Source of the DNA: JAGOZV01 sp964622895
Lineage (GTDB): Bacteria; Patescibacteriota; Saccharimonadia; Saccharimonadales; Saccharimonadaceae
Reading direction: 5' to 3'
DNA: 29,909 bases
Assembly: GCA_964622895.1 (NCBI GenBank)
Contig: CAZUSB010000004.1
Location: 1 to 29,909, forward strand
The stretch's first letter is position 1. Each line of letters starts with the position of its first letter. Below are positions 1 through 8,875 of this stretch, piece after piece. Made by a program: the position numbers and the translations under genes. The notes beneath the pieces were generated by a model. It saw nothing but the letters and a program-made list of their open reading frames with translations. It was not told the origin of the DNA and did no database searches.

Positions 1-145
1 CACGATCAATAATCACACTCATAGAGTACTTCAAGAAGCTATCTTCCATCATATTTTCAACAGTTCGCAGCTCAATGATTTTTGAGTGCTTTTGCTCTTC
101 TTTGCTCAAGTCTATTGTGTCAGTCATTGTATTTTCGTCTTCCAT
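1..145 (-). CDS. gyrA: DNA gyrase subunit A, N-terminal fragment (cut by window edge)
   Basis: Only the first 48 codons are in the window. After a short acidic and polar leader, the translation reaches MEDSFLKYSMSVIIDR, the conserved start of the GyrA/ParC breakage-reunion domain. GyrA carries the catalytic tyrosine that cuts and rejoins DNA and works as an A2B2 complex with GyrB to add negative supercoils. The ATG lies two bases after the gyrB stop codon, so the two subunits are co-transcribed and probably translationally coupled. ParC is the alternative, but the direct gyrB-gyrA arrangement favours gyrase. The catalytic tyrosine lies outside the window. Confidence 0.9.
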   Translation of the reverse strand, partial: MEDENTMTDTIDLSKEEQKHSKIIELRTVENMMEDSFLKYSMSVIIDR

Positions 146-147
146 GA

Positions 148-2133
148 TTAAATATCTAGCTCCTCAATATTGATATCGCGCGCATGAGTTTGAATAAAAT
201 TTTTGCGCATTAAAACGTCGTCACCCATTAATTTACTGAAGATAGCGTCTGCTTTTTCGGCGTCTTCAACTTTTACCTGTATCAAAACCCGATTTTCTGG
301 ATTCATAGTTGTGTCCCATAGCTGTTCAGCGTCCATTTCGCCTAGACCCTTGTAGCGCTGAATATCGCTCAGTCCGGCCTGTTTTCGGGCGCTATCTTCT
401 GGATCGATCTCTACGCCACGAGCCTTTCGCTCCTCAATTAGTTTGTCGATGATAGCATCACGCTCCTCGTCACTGTATGCATACCACTTCTTGTTTCCAC
501 TGCCTTTTAGCAAGAATAGTGGTGGTTTCGCTAAATAAATATGCCCACCATCGACCACCTCTCTCATGTAGCGGAAGAAAAATGTCATCAATAGCGTGGC
601 GATGTGGCTACCGTCAACGTCGGCATCGGTCATAATGATGATACGATGATAGCGCAATCCACGTATATCAAATTGATCGCCAATCCCTACGCCAAGCCCC
701 TTAATCAAGCTAACTATTTCGTTATTGGTAAACATTCGGTCTAGCCTTGCGCGCTCTACGTTTAATACCTTGCCGCGTAGAGGTAGAATAGCCTGAGTCT
801 TGCTGTCGCGACCAGACTTGGCTGATCCACCGGCTGAGTCTCCCTCAACAATATAAAGTTCGGACTCTGACGGGTCTTTGCTCGAGCAATCAGATAGCTT
901 TCCAGGCAAATTGAGTCCATCTAGCGCACCTTTACGAATAATATTGTCTCTGGCTGCGCGAGCGGCTTTTCGCGCTCTGGCTGCTAGCAGTGCTTTATCA
1001 ACAATTTTTTTAGCGACACCTGGATTTTCATCAAGATAATAGCTAAAATACTCATTCATCACTTGTTCAACATAGCGTCGCACTTCGGGATTGCCCAATT
1101 TGTTCTTTGTTTGACCTTCAAATTGCGGGTCAGGCAATTTCACTAAAATTATCGCCGTCAAACCTTCACGAATATCATCACCAGTTAAATTCTCATCTTT
1201 TTCCTTGAGGATGTTATTTTTACGAGAATAATCATTGATCACCCTGGTCAGAGCTGAGCGAAAACCAACAATATGCGTACCTCCGTCAGGAGTCAGAACG
1301 TTATTAGCAAACGGCTTAACCATCTCATTGAAGCCATCGTTGTACTGGATGGCAACTTCAACCACTGAATCTTCAACCTGTTTTTCTACGTAGAAAATAT
1401 TTTCCGACAGGACATCTTTACCCTTGTTGAGATGCTTAACATAACTTTGGATACCACCTTCAAAATAAAACGAAGCCTTTTCTTTAGTGCGCTCATCAGT
1501 GACGTGAGTGTAAATACCCTTAGTCAGGTATGCCTGGTGTCGTAGATAATTGATAACCCACTTATAATCAAATTCTATAGTTTCTTTAAAGATAGTAGGG
1601 TCTGGATAAAATGTAATGGTGGTGCCATCTGGGCGATCCACCTTGCCCTTTTTCTTAAGTGGACTAACAGTTTTACCTTGTTCAAAAATGACTTCGTGTA
1701 GAACACCACCCTTCACAACTTCTGCTATCATCTTGGTAGAAAGTGCATTTACAACACTTGAGCCCACACCGTGAAGACCTGAAGATACTTTATAGCCACC
1801 CCCACCGAACTTGCCACCAGCATGTAAGATCGTAAGAACCGTTTCTAGGGTACTTAAACCAGTTTTTGGGTGCTTGTCTATAGGAATACCGCGCCCATCG
1901 TCTGACACGCGCACGCCGCCATCTTCAAGCAACACAACATCAACTCTGGTTGCATAACCAGCAATAGCCTCATCGACTGAGTTATCTGCGATTTCTTTTA
2001 TTAAGTGGTGAATACCATCGTAGCCCGTGCTACCAATGTACATTCCTGGGCGTTTACGGACCGGATCTAGCCCTTCCAAAACTTGAATTTGCGACCCGTC
2101 ATAAGAACCGTCGGCTTTCGTTTTTGCCACCAT
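148..2133 (-). CDS. gyrB: DNA gyrase subunit B
   Basis: This is the ATPase subunit of DNA gyrase (661 residues; family range about 630-800). The GHKL ATPase domain is at about residues 10-220: the LDPVRKRPGMYIG motif, ATP/Mg asparagine in DNSVDEA (about 51), DDGRGIP (about 78-84) and the glycine-rich lid near 118-126. The transducer follows, with the QTK loop (QTKNKLGN, about 341-348). The TOPRIM domain has EGDSAGGSAK (about 430-439) and DADVDGSH (about 503-510), intact metal ligands. The C-terminal tail carries QRYKGLGEMD. It lacks the 170-residue insert of enterobacterial GyrB. A G-rich Shine-Dalgarno (GGGGGA) precedes the ATG, and an extended -10 lies about 50 bases upstream. ParE is the alternative, less likely beside gyrA. 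Confidence 0.95.
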   Translation of the reverse strand: MVAKTKADGSYDGSQIQVLEGLDPVRKRPGMYIGSTGYDGIHHLIKEIADNSVDEAIAGYATRVDVVLLEDGGVRVSDDGRGIPIDKHPKTGLSTLETVLTILHAGGKFGGGGYKVSSGLHGVGSSVVNALSTKMIAEVVKGGVLHEVIFEQGKTVSPLKKKGKVDRPDGTTITFYPDPTIFKETIEFDYKWVINYLRHQAYLTKGIYTHVTDERTKEKASFYFEGGIQSYVKHLNKGKDVLSENIFYVEKQVEDSVVEVAIQYNDGFNEMVKPFANNVLTPDGGTHIVGFRSALTRVINDYSRKNNILKEKDENLTGDDIREGLTAIILVKLPDPQFEGQTKNKLGNPEVRRYVEQVMNEYFSYYLDENPGVAKKIVDKALLAARARKAARAARDNIIRKGALDGLNLPGKLSDCSSKDPSESELYIVEGDSAGGSAKSGRDSKTQAILPLRGKVLNVERARLDRMFTNNEIVSLIKGLGVGIGDQFDIRGLRYHRIIIMTDADVDGSHIATLLMTFFFRYMREVVDGGHIYLAKPPLFLLKGSGNKKWYAYSDEERDAIIDKLIEERKARGVEIDPEDSARKQAGLSDIQRYKGLGEMDAEQLWDTTMNPENRVLIQVKVEDAEKADAIFSKLMGDDVLMRKNFIQTHARDINIEELDI

Positions 2134-2182
2134 CTGTCCCCCTGTATTTATCAGATTAAACTGTATTTATATCTATACATCT

Positions 2183-2191
2183 ATTATACCA
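2183..2191 (-). promoter_or_regulatory. Extended -10 promoter of gyrB-gyrA
   Basis: On the minus strand this reads TGGTATAAT, a perfect extended -10 element. The -35 region is poor (GCGACA at about the right distance), as expected for extended -10 promoters. It sits just after the stop codon of the preceding gene, so gyrBA has its own promoter with a leader of roughly 43 bases. Confidence 0.7.
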
Positions 2192-2214
2192 TATAACATC
2201 CGGGCTTGTCGCTC

Positions 2215-2943
2215 TTAATATTGGTCTGTATTTACTATTCTTTTTTGGCCACCATCTAAGAATATTGGGTCTATGCCTGTGATACCATTATTATTTAACA
2301 TATCTTTAATATTAGCTCTATTCTTTTGATTATTCATTATTAACTCTACACAGACCGTCTTTCCACTATCTAAGTTAAACGCTTCAATATTGCACGTATA
2401 TATAATGTAATATTTTTCAATTATGGGGAGCTTCTCCATGAAAGGATTTTCATTTCTTATTTTTTGCAATGATGAAAATTCTTCTCCTGATTTTCTTACT
2501 TGGTAACTAAACTCCTCGTGTGGCATATCGACAAGTAGAAGTGAATATTTCCATTTTTTATCCACGGTTAAATTTACGATATAAGATGACCCGCTATCTG
2601 CGGTATTAACTTCATGTATTTCATCATCATCAATCGTAGCATACCACATCTTCTTGGTGTCATTTTGATCTTTTGATATCTGGTTTCTCAATCCGTATAT
2701 GGTACTCATCGTATTCTTAAAACCAATTTTATCTTCAATAATTTTTTGGTCATTTAGCACTAAAGCAAATACACCACCCACAGATTTTTTATCTATTTCG
2801 TTACTATTAGATAAGTCCTTGTCATTAGATGGAAATGCTATAGACAATACAACTATTAGTAATATAAAAATTATAAACCCAAACATAACAATGAGTTTGT
2901 TTTTTTTAATTCTTTTAGCTTCTTTTTCAACAATTGTAGTCAT
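2215..2943 (-). CDS. Hypothetical protein with one N-terminal membrane anchor
   Basis: I do not recognise this 242-residue protein. A basic N-terminus rich in lysine (KEAKRIKKNKL) is followed by one hydrophobic segment at about residues 18-37 (MFGFIIFILLIVVLSIAF). The remaining ~200 residues should lie outside the membrane as a mixed alpha/beta domain without a visible catalytic motif; two cysteines (about 184 and 198) could form a disulfide. Its ATG overlaps the stop codon of the preceding C39-peptidase gene (TAATG), so translation is coupled. It is the last gene of a four-gene operon with two cell-wall hydrolases, which suggests an envelope-machine accessory subunit. Topology is directly visible; function is not. 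Confidence 0.75.
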   Translation of the reverse strand: MTTIVEKEAKRIKKNKLIVMFGFIIFILLIVVLSIAFPSNDKDLSNSNEIDKKSVGGVFALVLNDQKIIEDKIGFKNTMSTIYGLRNQISKDQNDTKKMWYATIDDDEIHEVNTADSGSSYIVNLTVDKKWKYSLLLVDMPHEEFSYQVRKSGEEFSSLQKIRNENPFMEKLPIIEKYYIIYTCNIEAFNLDSGKTVCVELIMNNQKNRANIKDMLNNNGITGIDPIFLDGGQKRIVNTDQY

Positions 2944-4304
2944 TACTTCGTAAACCCATGCATCGAATTAATACCACCCGCAGGATTCAGCAGAGATACA
3001 TCATATGCTATGATACTTTTAGGATAATAGTTTGTCCCTCCAGTATTCGCAGTATAAAATTTATCACCATCGAATTTTCTTAGCACCAACCAATGATTCA
3101 CTCCTGAAAATTGTGAACCTGCAGACGAGTTCAGAATTACTAGACCTCCCTGATCTATTACTCTCCGAGCTTCGTCCACACTCCCTCCTAAATCTTCGTA
3201 TTTTAGTCCAAATTTGTCTGCAATTATTGGGCCATTAGCATATACGTTTGACCCCCTAGGACACTGACTCCCTGGCGACCTGCAGGCAATTGGCTCTAAT
3301 GAGAGCGGTGTAACTTTTTCATCAGCTAAATTTGCAACGACCATGGCTAAAGACGTTACTCCACAGGATAATTTACACATGCTTTGCCTTCCATTAAAAA
3401 GTTCATCTCCCCACTTCTCATCACATTGATCGTAAAATATCATTGGATCGGGGCCGTCAGCTGGCACTTCTTTGTATCCCGGAAAATCCCGACCACTCCT
3501 ACCACCTGAAGGTGCGCAGCCATCCCCTAGTGTATTCAAATCTATACCACCCAAATAAGCTACCACCGCTAGCGCACCCGGCCTCATGTCACTTCCACTA
3601 CCCCCTGTGCCCGTCCTTTCTTCCCCAGGAACACTCCAGCTCATCGGCATTGCATGTTTATCATCCAATCCATTCATCACATAAGGGGATTGCTCCCAAG
3701 TTGATCCCGCCTCTCTATATATATACCCTCTATTATAAGCCAAAAAGGCACCTCCCCAGTCTTCCATTGTCATTTGTGTACCTTTTTGAACTACATCAAT
3801 ATCATAAACGCTCTTTGCCATTGCAATAAAATGCTCTCCAGCCAACTTTGCATCTTCATTAGGAGTGTCTCCTATTTCCACACCATCTACACTTATTCCT
3901 CTGCCCAACGGTTCTCCATTTGCTATAGATGAATCAGACTTCAACCCTCCCTCTCGAAAATGCAATGCAGCTAATATTTGAAAAGGTACTTTAGTTTCTT
4001 TCTCGCCATATTCATATCTTTCTTTGTTCGCCTCTACCATTTTTTTTATATCCATATTGTCCAAGTAAGCAATTGTGTCTTCAGGGAGATTTACATCTTT
4101 TAACAAAGTGCCCACAGAGGCTCCATCTGTAACACATTCAGACTCACACGGATTCCAAAATTGTATGTCATTCATCGATAATCTAGGGTCATTACAGTCT
4201 ATAGTTTTGGCCTTAGCCGGCAATGGCGCAACTACAAAAGCTACACCCAACATTGTCGAGGCAAGTCCTAAAAATAATTTCTCAAGCCATGTTTTATTCA
4301 TCAT
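2943..4304 (-). CDS. Secreted muramidase-like and C39-like cysteine peptidase protein
   Basis: This is probably a two-domain cell-wall hydrolase acting outside the membrane. From the chosen start, a signal peptide (MMNKTWLEKLFLGLASTMLG, then an AKAK cleavage region) is followed by a lysozyme/lytic transglycosylase-like region at about residues 105-225, with LHFREGG (candidate acid Glu 118) and AFLAYNRGY. A Gly/Ser linker leads to a C39-like papain-fold domain at about 290-450, with nucleophile candidate Cys 314 in CGVTSLAMV and His 404 in NHWLVL; the third catalytic residue is not obvious. The layout resembles VirB1/CwlT-type hydrolases of Gram-positive conjugation systems. An upstream in-frame ATG at 4325 exists, but GGAGGAG five bases before 4304 decides for 4304 (4301 also possible). 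It overlaps both neighbours. Confidence 0.7.
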   Translation of the reverse strand: MMNKTWLEKLFLGLASTMLGVAFVVAPLPAKAKTIDCNDPRLSMNDIQFWNPCESECVTDGASVGTLLKDVNLPEDTIAYLDNMDIKKMVEANKERYEYGEKETKVPFQILAALHFREGGLKSDSSIANGEPLGRGISVDGVEIGDTPNEDAKLAGEHFIAMAKSVYDIDVVQKGTQMTMEDWGGAFLAYNRGYIYREAGSTWEQSPYVMNGLDDKHAMPMSWSVPGEERTGTGGSGSDMRPGALAVVAYLGGIDLNTLGDGCAPSGGRSGRDFPGYKEVPADGPDPMIFYDQCDEKWGDELFNGRQSMCKLSCGVTSLAMVVANLADEKVTPLSLEPIACRSPGSQCPRGSNVYANGPIIADKFGLKYEDLGGSVDEARRVIDQGGLVILNSSAGSQFSGVNHWLVLRKFDGDKFYTANTGGTNYYPKSIIAYDVSLLNPAGGINSMHGFTK

Positions 4305-4839
4305 AGAAGCTCCTCCAACGCACATGATTGTTTTTATTATCAGTTAGCTGCTTATTTATTTCTGGTGGTAAATTATCATAATTTACGTATTTTGGGCCGG
4401 TTGCGTAATGATGAGGAGGCACTACCACTTTCGGAGTTTCGCTCCGTCCATCTATTACTACGACCATAGGAAAAGATGCATGGTCTGACCTCATTTTATA
4501 GGTCACCACTTTCCAGCCAACTACAGGCTCGTCGATGGTCATAATATCCATCATAACATGACCCTCATATATGACACCTGGGCTTACAAGTCTGATAGCA
4601 TCAATTTCAGCTCTATACTCAATATCATCAGTAAATTTTGGTCCAAGCTCAAATCCGTGCTCTTCATTACCCTGACTTGATATATACTCCTCCGCATTAC
4701 TTAGAAGAGATGAATCTGTGTTATCAACCATAGATATTTCTGCATCCCTGCTTTTACTTACGCTCAATATTATTACGACTATAGTTGATAATAATGCAAA
4801 AATAGAGATTATAATTAAGATATATTTTCTATTTTTCAT
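4294..4839 (-). CDS. Hypothetical membrane-anchored protein
   Basis: I do not recognise this 181-residue protein. It begins with MKNRKY, then a strong hydrophobic segment at about residues 7-26 (a membrane anchor or uncleaved signal), followed by an extracytoplasmic domain of about 150 residues. That domain is rich in beta-prone stretches (VIYEGHVMMDIMTI, VVGWKVVTYKM) and ends with a polar tail. There is no visible enzyme motif and no cysteine in the outer domain. It begins three bases after the stop codon of the 1008-residue M23 protein and its end overlaps the start of the C39 protein by 11 bases, so it is translated from the same mRNA. An accessory subunit of the same envelope apparatus is the likeliest role. 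Confidence 0.7.
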   Translation of the reverse strand: MKNRKYILIIISIFALLSTIVVIILSVSKSRDAEISMVDNTDSSLLSNAEEYISSQGNEEHGFELGPKFTDDIEYRAEIDAIRLVSPGVIYEGHVMMDIMTIDEPVVGWKVVTYKMRSDHASFPMVVVIDGRSETPKVVVPPHHYATGPKYVNYDNLPPEINKQLTDNKNNHVRWRSFYDE

Positions 4840-4842
4840 AGA

Positions 4843-7800
4843 CTAGGGTAGCTCCTCATATAACTTGTTCATCAAGACTGTGAACGCCGGTTCGAGATCA
4901 TGAGGCCTAAAGCTTCCTCCACCGGCCTTGCCATACTCTTTCCCCTGGTCTATATGTAAGTGTGGTGCAGTGTTGTCCTCACATGGCGCACTACCTACTT
5001 CAGCTATTTTCTGACCTGCTACTACAGTATCTCCTGTCACAACTGTAGTATTTTCGATATGCCCATACCAATATTCCGCACCACTCTTTCCTCTAAAGGT
5101 GATCATCCTGCAACGAGTAGGATGATTACGTGTAGGGCCTTTTCTATGTCCCTCAAAATGTATTTCACCGTCCTCAATGGCGTAGACTGGACGACCAGGC
5201 TCCACCATAAGGTCAAAAGCATGGTGAGTTCCGGGCCCATAATGACATCCACTTACTAAATCTGTGCATGGAATATTTCCTATAGCTTCCCCCTTACTTG
5301 CTTGTATAGGAAACGCGAAACCATCAGTATTAACAAAACCACTACTGCCACCGCCGCCACCCTGCCCTGCCTCAAAATCATCAGCCCCATTTATCATCCG
5401 CTCCATCATTACGCTCATCAAAAACACTGGGATAGCATTAAAGGCTTTTGCGTCTGAATATTTTTTAGGGCCATCTGCTAAGACTATCTCATCCTCGGAG
5501 TCAACATCAACCTCCCCCGCCACCCTCCTGACCAGCTTTCCCTCTTCATCCTCTTTCTCGTCATACACTAGCCCCTTGGCTATACCACTATCATCGGTGA
5601 CTCCATCTTTTGTTAACTCTAGACTTTTTCTAGAAATACACCCTGAGACTTCTGTAAGGTGTGTCCCATCTGACAGGTTGCTACAGCTGTCATAAATAGT
5701 TTCTACTAATGAGTTTTTTACAATTACAGCTCTAAGGAAATCCTCAGTCCCAGCCTCCTCACTAACATCAACCTCCTCTGTACTACTGCCCAGCCCTTTA
5801 ATCCACCCTCTCTCTACTAATGCTTCCGTAGCCTCATCTATATCCATACTCTCCTGCTCTTTTGTAAAACCGGTGCAAGGCATGCCGGCGGCGTTTACTG
5901 CTGGAGTTAAGTCTTTATCAACATTCCCGTTAGCGTCTGTAACCTCTAGATTAAAAGCTTTGGCGTACCCACAATCCATAACCGCGCTAGAAGATGCACC
6001 AACGCTGGACTGAGAAAGACTAGCAAAAGACATCGGTAGCATTGCAAACGCACGCAAACGACTCATCAAGTTTGAGCTTAAGCCACCGTTTACTATCATA
6101 GCTAGTTGAGCTTTATTAACTGCACTACCCAAAAAGGTGTTGTGATTTGAGATGTCAAACGGGCTATGAGATGCGATATCCATTTTACGTTCATCCTCTA
6201 GAGTGGATTGGTGAAGAGCCTTAGCTTCATCTACGTTACTCTGGGACAATACAGGCATATTGCTTGAAGTTCCATGAGCGGAGAAATATGCTTTTCCGGC
6301 TGTTCCTAGTGCATCTCCAAGTTCTTCTCCCTTAAGTCCCTCTAACTTGTCTGTTTCTAGCATAGCCTCCAGAGCCTTCTCCATTCCCTTTTCTGCTGCT
6401 AATTCTATAAGGGGTTGCGCTGCGGACGACAAGGCGAATCCAGCAACCGAGAACAGAAGACCCACTCCGGTGGCATTCATGGCAATACCCACAGCCGTGG
6501 AGGTCCACATAGCTACCGGACTAAGTATAAAGCCACAAAGTCCTTGAGCGGCCTTCTCTGCGACCTGCCCAGCCTTCACTATTGGATTCGTAATAACATC
6601 ATAGCCAGGTGCGAACCTTTCTGACACCCCTGTGGCATTGGTATTAATGCCTAGTGCAGACAAGAGCATAGGGGAGTCTAGGGCTGACTTACCGTTTTCG
6701 TCTTTTTCGGTCAACTTTGCGCCTATGGCACTAGCAGCCTCTGGGGGCATATAAAACTCTTCTCCGTCAGCATCGGTATACATCCCTGAGGCGGTTATAA
6801 AATCCCCTGCCGACATATACTCCTGCACAAGAGGAAGCAACCTGGCTAGCTCAAGCCCGGCTGCTGCAGTAGCCATAGCAGATGGAATTTTAATAGTCAT
6901 ACAGGCCACCACAGCAGCCAAATAAGCAGTGTTCGCCTTGGCTGCACCCAGTTTTTGAGACAAAAACCCTGAGAACCTCCCCATTACATCTCCTACCTTC
7001 TGCAAACCGGGTATTCTTGCTGCTATTGCTTTATTAACAGCCTTCAGCCTAGTCGCGGCATTTTTAAATGGCTTAGAAAGTGCCTTCGCCAGACTGGCCC
7101 CCCTAGATAGTTTCAGCTTCCCAAAAAACTTAGTACCTATATATTTACCAGCAAAAGACCTAAATCTAAGATTCCATGCTCCCTTTATACCTACTACCTT
7201 TGAAGCGGCTTTGGGGTTTTTCTGCAAATGCCCTTTTAGCTCTTTTGGGGTTACAGGTTGACCGTCAATCACATAATGTTTAATTGCACTTTTCGGCATA
7301 CCTCTTCTATTTTTGGGACTATACTGTGTATTGTCAGTAAAATGTATTTCGATACCTTTTTTATGCAATGAGCGTAACCCCTTGTTTGACAACTTTCCTC
7401 CTACGCACCGAGCTTTGTTAGCTCCGGCGCAAGCAATACCATCACCAGCAGAATTTGTAGAAAGTCTCCCTAGCGTCTTGGTTAACATCCTTTGCATGGT
7501 CGTAGATGTCGTATCATTAGTGATAGACATATTTCTATTAAAGGCGGTAAAAAGTGACGCAGGGGCCATAATTGTCATAAAAATCGTAAGACCAATTGCG
7601 CCACCAGTACCTAGTAGCCATGCCTTCTTCTTACCCTTGAAATTTAGTATTGCCTTACCAAATTTATCTGCAGGCGTTAATTTTTCAGCTCCTGCCCCAA
7701 CATCAGTTTTCCAGCCTCCATCACCCGAAGACCTTTGAGACATTTTATTTAGCTTATCTGATTCATTTGCTGGATCTTTATCTGTGTCCTTTGAACCGCC

Positions 7801-7869
7801 ATAGCTACCCGCTCCTTTTTTGAAGCGCTCATCTATGGTGTCTGTGTTTTGTTTGTTTTGTTGATTCAT
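4843..7869 (-). CDS. Large multi-pass membrane protein with C-terminal M23 metallopeptidase domain
   Basis: This 1008-residue protein joins a membrane module to a peptidoglycan endopeptidase. A polar N-terminal tail (residues 1-78) precedes a first membrane segment at about 80-105; further hydrophobic segments lie near 310-350, 440-490, 590-625 and 815-830, resembling the layout of VirB6/TrbL-type channel proteins. After a poly-Gly linker near 840, the last ~155 residues form an M23 (LytM-like) domain with intact zinc ligands: His 882 and Asp 886 in HHAFD, and His 972 in HLH (970-972); the conserved YGH (His 937) is present too. M23 enzymes cut peptide cross-bridges in peptidoglycan. It heads the operon 7869 to 2215 under an extended -10. 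The channel role is inferred; the peptidase domain is clear. Confidence 0.8.
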   Translation of the reverse strand: MNQQNKQNTDTIDERFKKGAGSYGGSKDTDKDPANESDKLNKMSQRSSGDGGWKTDVGAGAEKLTPADKFGKAILNFKGKKKAWLLGTGGAIGLTIFMTIMAPASLFTAFNRNMSITNDTTSTTMQRMLTKTLGRLSTNSAGDGIACAGANKARCVGGKLSNKGLRSLHKKGIEIHFTDNTQYSPKNRRGMPKSAIKHYVIDGQPVTPKELKGHLQKNPKAASKVVGIKGAWNLRFRSFAGKYIGTKFFGKLKLSRGASLAKALSKPFKNAATRLKAVNKAIAARIPGLQKVGDVMGRFSGFLSQKLGAAKANTAYLAAVVACMTIKIPSAMATAAAGLELARLLPLVQEYMSAGDFITASGMYTDADGEEFYMPPEAASAIGAKLTEKDENGKSALDSPMLLSALGINTNATGVSERFAPGYDVITNPIVKAGQVAEKAAQGLCGFILSPVAMWTSTAVGIAMNATGVGLLFSVAGFALSSAAQPLIELAAEKGMEKALEAMLETDKLEGLKGEELGDALGTAGKAYFSAHGTSSNMPVLSQSNVDEAKALHQSTLEDERKMDIASHSPFDISNHNTFLGSAVNKAQLAMIVNGGLSSNLMSRLRAFAMLPMSFASLSQSSVGASSSAVMDCGYAKAFNLEVTDANGNVDKDLTPAVNAAGMPCTGFTKEQESMDIDEATEALVERGWIKGLGSSTEEVDVSEEAGTEDFLRAVIVKNSLVETIYDSCSNLSDGTHLTEVSGCISRKSLELTKDGVTDDSGIAKGLVYDEKEDEEGKLVRRVAGEVDVDSEDEIVLADGPKKYSDAKAFNAIPVFLMSVMMERMINGADDFEAGQGGGGGSSGFVNTDGFAFPIQASKGEAIGNIPCTDLVSGCHYGPGTHHAFDLMVEPGRPVYAIEDGEIHFEGHRKGPTRNHPTRCRMITFRGKSGAEYWYGHIENTTVVTGDTVVAGQKIAEVGSAPCEDNTAPHLHIDQGKEYGKAGGGSFRPHDLEPAFTVLMNKLYEELP

Positions 7870-7880
7870 ATAACATATCT

Positions 7881-7889
7881 ATTATATCA
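7881..7889 (-). promoter_or_regulatory. Extended -10 promoter of the cell-wall hydrolase operon
   Basis: On the minus strand this reads TGATATAAT, an extended -10. Its 3' end is 11 bases from the ATG at 7869, so the predicted 5' leader is only about 5 bases and contains no Shine-Dalgarno. No good -35 is visible. Confidence 0.65.
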
Positions 7890-7971
7890 CAACAAATGCG
7901 TATCTATAGAATATTTATTTGTAATAAGCTTGTGTAAATATGTAAATACGTTTAAATATCTTTTATCAGCC

Positions 7972-8751
7972 TTAGTTAGACTTATTAAAGATAATCAAGT
8001 TACTGACGGTATTTGTTCCACTTAACGGTTCTATGGCGCCAGTTGGTGAAACTACAGAATATTTTGGTAGCTGCTCAACTACAGGAGTAAATACATTTCC
8101 ACTAAAAGGAGTATACTCTTCAGTCTTACTGTTATGAGATTCAAACTCAATAACAATATATCTACCATCATATATAGATTTAAGAGCCTCTAGCTGTCTT
8201 TCGGTCATCATCCAGTCTTCTAGGTTTTCTATATAAAGGCTTCCGTCCTCACCCCACTCTGTACCTTGCTCGCTATAGTATACCTTGTCCCTGTACACAT
8301 CCCCCCGAAGTGTTACGCTAAGCTTTAAATACCCTTCATCTTTGTGAGCCTCTGGATAGGCATTAACTATAGGCGAGTGCTCAGGGTTAGTAATCACTAA
8401 ATGCGGACTACCCTCGGGCCCTGCGACTGTAACATAATCCTCAGGAATTCTTACAAATCCATTTCTGTCTATACTATAAGGCAATCCCTCTGGAGATATG
8501 CCTTCAGATTCTTGCGCTGCAGGTTGTGTTTCCTCTTGAGGTGTAATTTCTTCCACTTCTTCTAGGATAACTTCTTCTGTAATTACTTCTGATTGTGTAA
8601 TTTCAACTGACTCAGGGGCTGCACCAACCTTTTCATCATTACAGCCAGCTAGCGTACCCATTGCAATTGCGGCTGCAGCTAGTGTTGACATTGTTCTTTT
8701 TAAATCAATGCGACTACCTTTTGTTTCACTCGTATTCAATTTCTCACTCAT
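7972..8751 (-). CDS. Predicted lipoprotein of unknown function
   Basis: This 259-residue protein (from the chosen start) has a lipoprotein signal: a polar and basic N-region, a hydrophobic stretch (TLAAAAIAMGTLAGC) and the lipobox LAGC with Cys at about 36. An acidic, low-complexity linker follows (many Glu and Val), then a ~170-residue globular domain with no motif I recognise. In-frame ATGs exist at 8787 and 8751. The one at 8787 overlaps a -10 element (8791-8786) and has no ribosome-binding site, whereas 8751 has GGAG six bases upstream. The protein is probably displayed on the outer face of the cytoplasmic membrane. It stands alone between divergently transcribed membrane genes. Confidence 0.75.
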   Translation of the reverse strand: MSEKLNTSETKGSRIDLKRTMSTLAAAAIAMGTLAGCNDEKVGAAPESVEITQSEVITEEVILEEVEEITPQEETQPAAQESEGISPEGLPYSIDRNGFVRIPEDYVTVAGPEGSPHLVITNPEHSPIVNAYPEAHKDEGYLKLSVTLRGDVYRDKVYYSEQGTEWGEDGSLYIENLEDWMMTERQLEALKSIYDGRYIVIEFESHNSKTEEYTPFSGNVFTPVVEQLPKYSVVSPTGAIEPLSGTNTVSNLIIFNKSN

Positions 8752-8785
8752 TTTAAACTCCAACTTCTTATAAATTGATATCCCC

Positions 8786-8813
8786 ATTGTACCATAAAAT
8801 AATTATTTGTAAA
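8786..8813 (-). promoter_or_regulatory. Promoter of the lipoprotein gene
   Basis: Minus strand: -35 TTTACA (8813-8808), 16-base spacer, -10 TACAAT (8791-8786). The predicted transcription start near 8779 leaves a leader of about 28 bases carrying GGAG before the ATG at 8751. This is one of few genes here with a conventional leader. Confidence 0.65.
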
Positions 8814-8840
8814 GACCTAGCCCAACTAATATTCCATATG

Positions 8841-8869
8841 TTTATTTTTAACTAGTAATAAGATACAAT
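8841..8869 (+). promoter_or_regulatory. Promoter giving a leaderless mRNA for the DUF11-like gene
   Basis: -35-like TTTATT (8841-8846), 17-base spacer, -10 TACAAT (8864-8869). Exactly six bases separate the -10 from the ATG at 8876, so the predicted first transcribed base is the A of the start codon. Confidence 0.65.
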
Positions 8870-8875
8870 AAGTTT

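Noticed and set aside
8752..8787. Longer lipoprotein start at 8787
   Set aside because: That ATG overlaps the -10 element, lacks a ribosome-binding site and would weaken the signal peptide.
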